From CAVVIO01 sp963748095 (GTDB lineage Bacteria; Bacteroidota; Bacteroidia; Bacteroidales; UBA10428), in contig CAVVIO010000021.1 in the NCBI GenBank assembly GCA_963748095.1, forward strand, positions 1 through 9,492: DNA of 9,492 nt. The letters run 5' to 3'. The translations under genes and the position numbers were made by a program. The notes under the pieces were generated by a model. The model was given only the letters and a program-made list of their open reading frames with translations. It searched no databases and had not been told where the DNA came from. Below, in pieces: positions 5,956-9,492 of this stretch. Within the stretch, counting starts at the first letter, position 1; each line of letters starts with the position of its first letter.

Positions 5956-7677
5956 TTACTCACTTATTGGTGTTCCATAATTCTTAATCTTATCTGTCAT
6001 TCCAGGGCTTAATTGCTTAATTAGTTCGGCGTTGTATGAAACTGAACCTGTTTCCAAAGGCGCTCCGGGTAATCCATATATTTGATTTGTGGCGATTGCA
6101 TATGATCGCCCAATGGCAGCAAGTGAGCCATCTTCCATATCAGCATCCACATCGGTTGTAATTATTGAGATTGTATTGTCGCTATTGCGCACGATATCGA
6201 ATGTACGGAATTGCTCAGGAAATTCTCTTAATGATTTTGTTTCAACTTGCCAAAAGCTATTTTCAGGATGGGTTGGATCGCTGGACGGGAATGCCGTAAC
6301 ATTGTTAAGATGGCGATGACCGGCTACCAAAAGTATAAGATTTGGGAATGATTTGAGTTGTGCAATCAGGTCTTTCTCACTCGAATAACCCGGAGGAACA
6401 GGTTTCCAATCCAGGGGAGTCCCTATGGCAGCTACACCAATGGGAATATGTGTGGAAATAATCATTAACTGGTCGGAATCCTGACCGGCTTTAAGCTGTG
6501 CCATAAGCCAGGTGTAACGGTCTGCAGTAAGTTCACCATGTCCATAAACACCTTCTTCATATGGTGCTTCAGTAGCATCCTGGGTATCGTCGAGCACAAT
6601 AATTTTAATTGGCAAATCTGACTTTGGGAAGAAAGAATAACTCGCCCCTGATATATTTGCCGGGTTGCTCTGAATAAATCCATGTCCTTTCGGAATTGTG
6701 GTTGTATTACTAAATTGGCTCATCCAATCAGGTATTGTAAGAGAATGGCGATTTTGGTCAGGAGAAACAGTAGGAATTGTTCCCATATCAGCAACAACAC
6801 CAGAACCCAGAATAGTACCATATTGCGTACTGCCATCTAAAGTACCGGTAGAAAATGTATTCACATTCATGGCATTGGGATCAGTAAATATATTACCAAG
6901 TTGAAGGATAGAATCACCGACCATTGCGTTCCGGATTTTAGTGTCTACAGGCTTTGAACCCATCCAAAAATGGTCATGATTGCCAAGGGTGGCATACCAG
7001 GGAATAGACGGGTTGAGTCCTACAGCCTTGTATTCGTCTTGATAATGATTATCTGTTCCTTGTTTTTGAACTCCGGAATATGGTTTTATAGTCTGTCCAT
7101 CCATGACGTCTATGAACCATCTTAATTCGTTGTGCTGTGTACAATTTGCCATATCACCAAGTGACAAACCCAAATCAAAGGGATCCTGTTTATGAATGTC
7201 ATTTATTGTTTTAACAGTTGCATCCAAAACTTGTGTAGTATAAAGCATAAGCGGTGAATAACACGAAAGTCCATTTTCCCCGGCAAATGGAGCAAAAAAG
7301 ATAGCTTGCGCAGGTGATTCTTTATCGGTTATATGAATATCTGTTATGGTAAAAAAACGAAGAAGTTTAGAGGCTTTTGTTACCGATGCATAGTTATATC
7401 CTGACGGCATAAGGTCCAGTCGTTTCTGACAAGGAATTCCAGGTCCGTAATGCCATGTGCCATATCCGTATTTTGCGAAATTAGCAGGATCATTAATCTG
7501 AACTGTTGGTATTGCCGGCACATCATCCGGAACAATTGTTCTGTCTAAAGTTGTATTAACCGTTGCACTTAAAGGATTGTCATTGTTATTATCATTTTTC
7601 TTGCAGCTATTGATAAGAATAAATGCAAACCCCATAATAATGAGTGGGTAAATCCAAAATCTAATTTTCTTTTTCAT
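5956..7677 (-). CDS. Calcineurin-like metallophosphoesterase lipoprotein (TIGR03768-type)
   Basis: A 573-aa secreted hydrolase with a dinuclear metal site. The N-terminus MKKKIRFWIYPLIIMGFAFI continues to LINSC, a lipobox with Cys25 as lipidation site, then a KKNDNNND linker; it should sit on an outer or periplasmic membrane face. Metal-binding motifs occur in family order: D113-I-H115, G174-D175, G232-N-H-D-H236, H410 in STHIP, and G453-H-R-H456. The order and length match the TIGR03768 group of metallophosphoesterases as I recall it; the substrate is unknown. All catalytic positions are intact. It is a single gene, with 278 bases to 5678 free of ORFs downstream and ~800 bases empty upstream. 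A phosphodiesterase or phosphatase role is family knowledge; specificity cannot be read here. Confidence 0.85.
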   Translation of the reverse strand: MKKKIRFWIYPLIIMGFAFILINSCKKNDNNNDNPLSATVNTTLDRTIVPDDVPAIPTVQINDPANFAKYGYGTWHYGPGIPCQKRLDLMPSGYNYASVTKASKLLRFFTITDIHITDKESPAQAIFFAPFAGENGLSCYSPLMLYTTQVLDATVKTINDIHKQDPFDLGLSLGDMANCTQHNELRWFIDVMDGQTIKPYSGVQKQGTDNHYQDEYKAVGLNPSIPWYATLGNHDHFWMGSKPVDTKIRNAMVGDSILQLGNIFTDPNAMNVNTFSTGTLDGSTQYGTILGSGVVADMGTIPTVSPDQNRHSLTIPDWMSQFSNTTTIPKGHGFIQSNPANISGASYSFFPKSDLPIKIIVLDDTQDATEAPYEEGVYGHGELTADRYTWLMAQLKAGQDSDQLMIISTHIPIGVAAIGTPLDWKPVPPGYSSEKDLIAQLKSFPNLILLVAGHRHLNNVTAFPSSDPTHPENSFWQVETKSLREFPEQFRTFDIVRNSDNTISIITTDVDADMEDGSLAAIGRSYAIATNQIYGLPGAPLETGSVSYNAELIKQLSPGMTDKIKNYGTPISE

Positions 7678-8379
7678 AATAATTTAATTTATATATATTT
7701 TTCCTGAAATCATTCAATTTTGAAACTGATCCGGAAAAGCTTTTTGCCTCTAATATTGAATCAGGGAACTTCTTTTATTTATTTAAGAATTTATCACGCC
7801 AACATCATCAGACCCATTTTGTTATTTTCATTTTCTTTTTTTTTGGTTTGCCATATAACCAAAACAACAGCTATAAGAGCCTTTAATATCCCGGGAAGTT
7901 GTATTTATAATTTAAATCTGATTATTAAGATATAAGTTTCATATAACTTATAGCAATGAGAGATATTTATGTTTGCTAACGATTGGATATCTAAATGCAA
8001 AGGTGCAAACAATAAAATGAGTATCTTGATAATATCGTAATGAGATGAATCACTACATCTAATGACTTTCCCTATCAATAACAGAATAAACATCACCAGC
8101 TGAAGCGTATTTTAACCTGAACGGGAAAGTTATGCCTGCTTGCAAGGATAAATCCGGATTATTTACAGGCTGTCTGCAGAAACTTCCCATTGCTAAGCTT
8201 TAAACAGACAAACCAGGATGGAAAAAGAAGACTTAAGTATTTAATCCCCGTATAGTCCGGTTTTAATTATCAAGGGTTTAGTCCAACATCCCGATTTAGA
8301 ATTTGTAAGGTTTTGCATTGAACAAAAACCTTCATGTTCTTTATCGGGATAAAACACAATTGAGCGAATAAATAACAAC
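7678..8379. other. Gene-free AT-rich spacer, possible gene remnants
   Basis: No convincing gene. A stretch at about 8103-8204 on the plus strand reads EAYFNLNGKVMPACKDKSGL and on to a stop. It has no start and has a stop just upstream, so it could be a decayed end of a gene or chance. A structured element at 8288-8350 is listed separately. Confidence 0.4.
8288..8350. other. Compound stem-loop in the spacer
   Basis: ATCCCGAT (8288-8295) pairs with ATCGGGAT (8343-8350). Inside, AAGGTTTT (8307-8314) pairs with AAAACCTT (8325-8332) across a 10-base loop. Both pairs are exact 8-bp inverses and nested, giving a two-stage hairpin. It could be the end of a transcript or part of a small RNA; no T-run follows on the plus strand. 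Confidence 0.35.
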
Positions 8380-8436
8380 GAACCTGCATAAAAAGAGGTA
8401 GCAGTTTCTCAGAATCTACTACCTCTTTTTTGGTTC
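8380..8436. terminator. Bidirectional intrinsic terminator below the toxin gene
   Basis: AAAAGAGGTAG (8391-8401) pairs with CTACCTCTTTT (8419-8429), an 11-bp stem with a 17-base loop. T-runs lie on both sides: T8426-8431 on the plus strand, and five T on the minus strand opposite A8390-8394. An outer GAACC (8380-8384) / GGTTC (8432-8436) pair extends it. It lies about 40 bases after the toxin stop codon, so it should end the toxin-antitoxin transcript. Confidence 0.7.
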
Positions 8437-8442
8437 AACTGT

Positions 8443-8471
8443 GGCTTATGTGCTATATTGTTGGCAGCTGG
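8443..8471 (-). repeat. Cassette-end half-site just after the toxin gene
   Basis: On the minus strand this reads CCAGCTGCCAAC then AATATAGCACATAAGCC. The opening of the attC-like site of cassette 1 reads CACTACAAC, then ACGCAATATACGTAAGCC. Shared: CAAC, AATATA and TAAGCC in the same order, with different spacing. It begins 3 bases beyond the toxin stop codon and is an imperfect inverse of the sequence at 9212-9234 upstream of the antitoxin. No matching second half of an attC is visible beyond it; the terminator lies there. Confidence 0.4.
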
Positions 8472-8473
8472 CC

Positions 8474-8890
8474 TTATTCAATCGTTTCAATAAATTGTTT
8501 AGCCGTCATTGTCGGCAATTTTGAATTTTTAAAATCCTTAAGATTTCTTGTAATAATCAATTCTTGCTCGTCTTCAATTGCTGTAAAATATTGAAGTCCA
8601 TCCTCAAAATCTGAAAAAGTCTCGTCATTTAAAGCCAATCCTATAATTTTATCATCCAATGGCAAGATTTTGAGAATCAATCTAAGCTTTCTTAAAACCG
8701 ATTTTGCTTTATTCGAATCCATTTGTCTCAACAAAGCATAACTGGTATTTGCAATAGTCAAAGATGAAACTGATAATTCGACTTGCTTTTTATCTGCAAG
8801 AGAAAACAATACCGCGGCTTCTTCAAAAAAGGGTTCTCTCCGTGATAATAAATCAATCACAATATAAGTATCGATGAATACCTTTTTCAT
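8474..8890 (-). CDS. PIN-domain toxin (VapC-like ribonuclease)
   Basis: A 138-aa single PIN domain, the RNase fold of VapC-type toxins that cut tRNA or rRNA with a Mg2+/Mn2+ site. It starts MKKVFIDTYIVIDLLSRREP with D7 as first acidic residue. D97 in DFEDGLQYF and D119 in RNLKDF are the later ones. The glutamate usual in helix 3 of classic VapC is not seen: SSLTIANTSYALLR has Asn there. This resembles the PIN_3 subgroup common in Bacteroidota rather than clear inactivation. The ATG overlaps the TGA of the antitoxin gene (ATGA), giving translational coupling with the antitoxin first. A terminator follows. The RNA target cannot be told from sequence. Confidence 0.85.
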   Translation of the reverse strand: MKKVFIDTYIVIDLLSRREPFFEEAAVLFSLADKKQVELSVSSLTIANTSYALLRQMDSNKAKSVLRKLRLILKILPLDDKIIGLALNDETFSDFEDGLQYFTAIEDEQELIITRNLKDFKNSKLPTMTAKQFIETIE

Positions 8891-9138
8891 TTATACTTTT
8901 CTTCTAAATAATCACGATACTCTTTTTTGTAATCAAAGTCAGCAGGCAAATCAATCACACCACTCAAGCTTTCAACAAGTGGAGTTATAGTAATCTTTTT
9001 CTCCTCTTCATTTTGTTTAGTAATGCTATCTAAATAAGATTCTATCATTTTAGAAAGACTAATCTTATGACTACGAGCATAATTTTTAGCTCTTTTGATA
9101 ACATTATCATTTAGTCTTAATGTTAATTTAGTTTCCAT
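8887..9138 (-). CDS. DUF6364-like ribbon-helix-helix antitoxin
   Basis: An 83-aa antitoxin. Residues 1-45 form a ribbon-helix-helix DNA-binding domain: strand TKLTLRLN, helix NVIKRAKNYARSH, then KISLSKMIESYLDSI. Residues 50-83 (ITPLVESLSGVIDLP...DFDYKKEYRDYLEEKYK) form the tail that in such pairs wraps the PIN toxin. METKLTLRL starts and the VESLSGVIDLP tail are what I know from DUF6364 proteins, which pair with PIN toxins in Bacteroidota. The dimer should neutralise the toxin and, with it, repress the operon. A promoter with an overlapping inverted repeat lies 14-53 bases upstream, in keeping with autoregulation. The start has no competing ATG nearby. Confidence 0.85.
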   Translation of the reverse strand: METKLTLRLNDNVIKRAKNYARSHKISLSKMIESYLDSITKQNEEEKKITITPLVESLSGVIDLPADFDYKKEYRDYLEEKYK

Positions 9139-9151
9139 AATCTTAAAATTG

Positions 9152-9171
9152 TATTACGTACAAGTGTAATA
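9152..9171. promoter_or_regulatory. Candidate operator of the toxin-antitoxin operon
   Basis: TATTAC (9152-9157) and GTAATA (9166-9171) are exact inverses around an 8-base spacer. The repeat covers the -7 element of the promoter and lies 14 bases before the antitoxin ATG. This is the usual place for ribbon-helix-helix autorepressor binding. Confidence 0.5.
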
Positions 9172-9191
9172 AATATATACGTCAATTGCAA
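9161..9191 (-). promoter_or_regulatory. Bacteroidota-type promoter for the toxin-antitoxin operon
   Basis: On the minus strand, TTG (9191-9189) is followed after 20 bases by TACACTTG (9168-9161). The Bacteroidota primary sigma consensus is TTTG or TTG, about 19 bases, then TAnnTTTG; here one -7 position differs. It predicts a short leader of roughly 15-20 bases. Confidence 0.5.
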
Positions 9192-9211
9192 GATTTTCGT
9201 TCTCTCGGCTT

Positions 9212-9234
9212 GTTGCCAAACATTAGCATAAACC
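9212..9234 (-). repeat. Cassette-start-like half-site upstream of the antitoxin
   Basis: On the minus strand this reads GGGTTTATGCTAATG then TTTGGCAAC. It is an imperfect inverse of the half-site after the toxin gene, whose inverse reads GGCTTATGTGCTATATT then GTTGGCA. It resembles the left side of the attI-like site, GGTTCGTATATACAAAT then GTT. Together the two half-sites bound a ~790-bp segment holding promoter, antitoxin and toxin. Confidence 0.35.
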
Positions 9235-9431
9235 CAATCTATTGTAATTTTTACTATATCCGGTTATTTTTTTTCATCCTGCTAAATCATCCGGCGTGGT
9301 AAATATTTGTAAACGGTTTTTATCCTTTCTGCTTTCAACTAAAAAGTAGTATCCTCAACTTTCGATTACCTTTCTGAAGATAAATGTAAAAGATATTTTC
9401 TCAAAAAGCATATTTTGGAGGAGGTGACAGG

Positions 9432-9492
9432 GTGAGAAGGAATATGGGCGGGAGAGGGAAGGAAGCGGCACAGGTCACAGTCCGGTTCGTGA
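9432..9492 (+). CDS. Possible start of a foreign gene at the window edge
   Basis: AGGAGGTGA at 9419-9427 is a near-perfect Shine-Dalgarno sequence, rare in Bacteroidota. A GTG at 9432 follows at good spacing and opens a frame (MRRNMGGRGKEAAQVTVRF and on) that runs off the end. G content jumps and AGA/AGG codons appear, unlike the AT-rich sequence before 9415. Only 20 codons are present, so neither coding status nor origin is certain. A second assembly join is as likely as a real gene. The 180 bases to its left (9235-9415) hold nothing I can support. Confidence 0.25.
   Translation, partial: MRRNMGGRGKEAAQVTVRFV

Noticed and set aside
6465..6683. Minus-strand 72-aa ORF inside the phosphoesterase gene
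   Set aside because: It is an out-of-frame shadow of an intact 573-aa gene with all its motifs.
7720..8096. Two short ORFs in the spacer upstream of the phosphoesterase gene
   Set aside because: Hydrophobic AT-rich translations without a start context, domain pattern or neighbour; typical of chance ORFs.

Overview
Most of the window (about 478 to about 9410) looks like one stretch of Bacteroidota DNA. It is AT-rich with long gene-poor spacers. Its gene families are typical of that phylum: a DUF6261-like protein, a DUF6364-like antitoxin with a PIN toxin, lipoproteins with MKK...C signal peptides, and an XerC/D-like tyrosine recombinase with an extra N-terminal domain. The first ~475 bases are very GC-rich with actinobacterial codon use, so the window probably starts with a chimeric join. 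The last ~75 bases may also be foreign.

Layout. 1-475: two partial actinobacterial genes, the second the start of an FtsX/MacB-type permease carrying a +1 frameshift. 478-935: a partial cassette holding a broken ORF on the minus strand. 936-1846: a complete two-gene cassette on the minus strand. 1889-3040: a tyrosine recombinase gene on the minus strand whose 3' end abuts the cassettes. 3159-3524: a small zinc-ribbon protein, divergent from the recombinase. 3608-3811: a tiny lipoprotein. 4030-4521: six tandem ~82-bp units, each headed by a hairpin, ending at the stop codon of a DUF6261-like gene (4525-5184). 5185-5955: gene-free. 5956-7677: a large calcineurin-like phosphoesterase lipoprotein of the TIGR03768 type. 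7678-8440: gene-free but structured. 8474-9138: a type II toxin-antitoxin pair with a visible promoter and operator. 9139-9492: gene-poor edge.

The main result is an integron-like system. The recombinase is followed in the same direction by at least one full cassette. The cassette starts with GTTGTAGTGC and its terminal recombination site opens with the exact inverse, GCACTACAAC. That relation is what circularisation and reinsertion of an integron cassette produces. The terminal site is about 127-136 bp, attC-like and foldable, and it ends in GTTATGTGGC, which starts a second cassette. The recombinase has all catalytic residues but lacks the insertion that distinguishes IntI integrases. This would therefore be an XerC/D-like integron with reversed gene order. 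Degenerate copies of the same half-site also flank the toxin-antitoxin pair, 5 kb away.

All of this was read by eye from sequence. Family names come from recognition, not searches.
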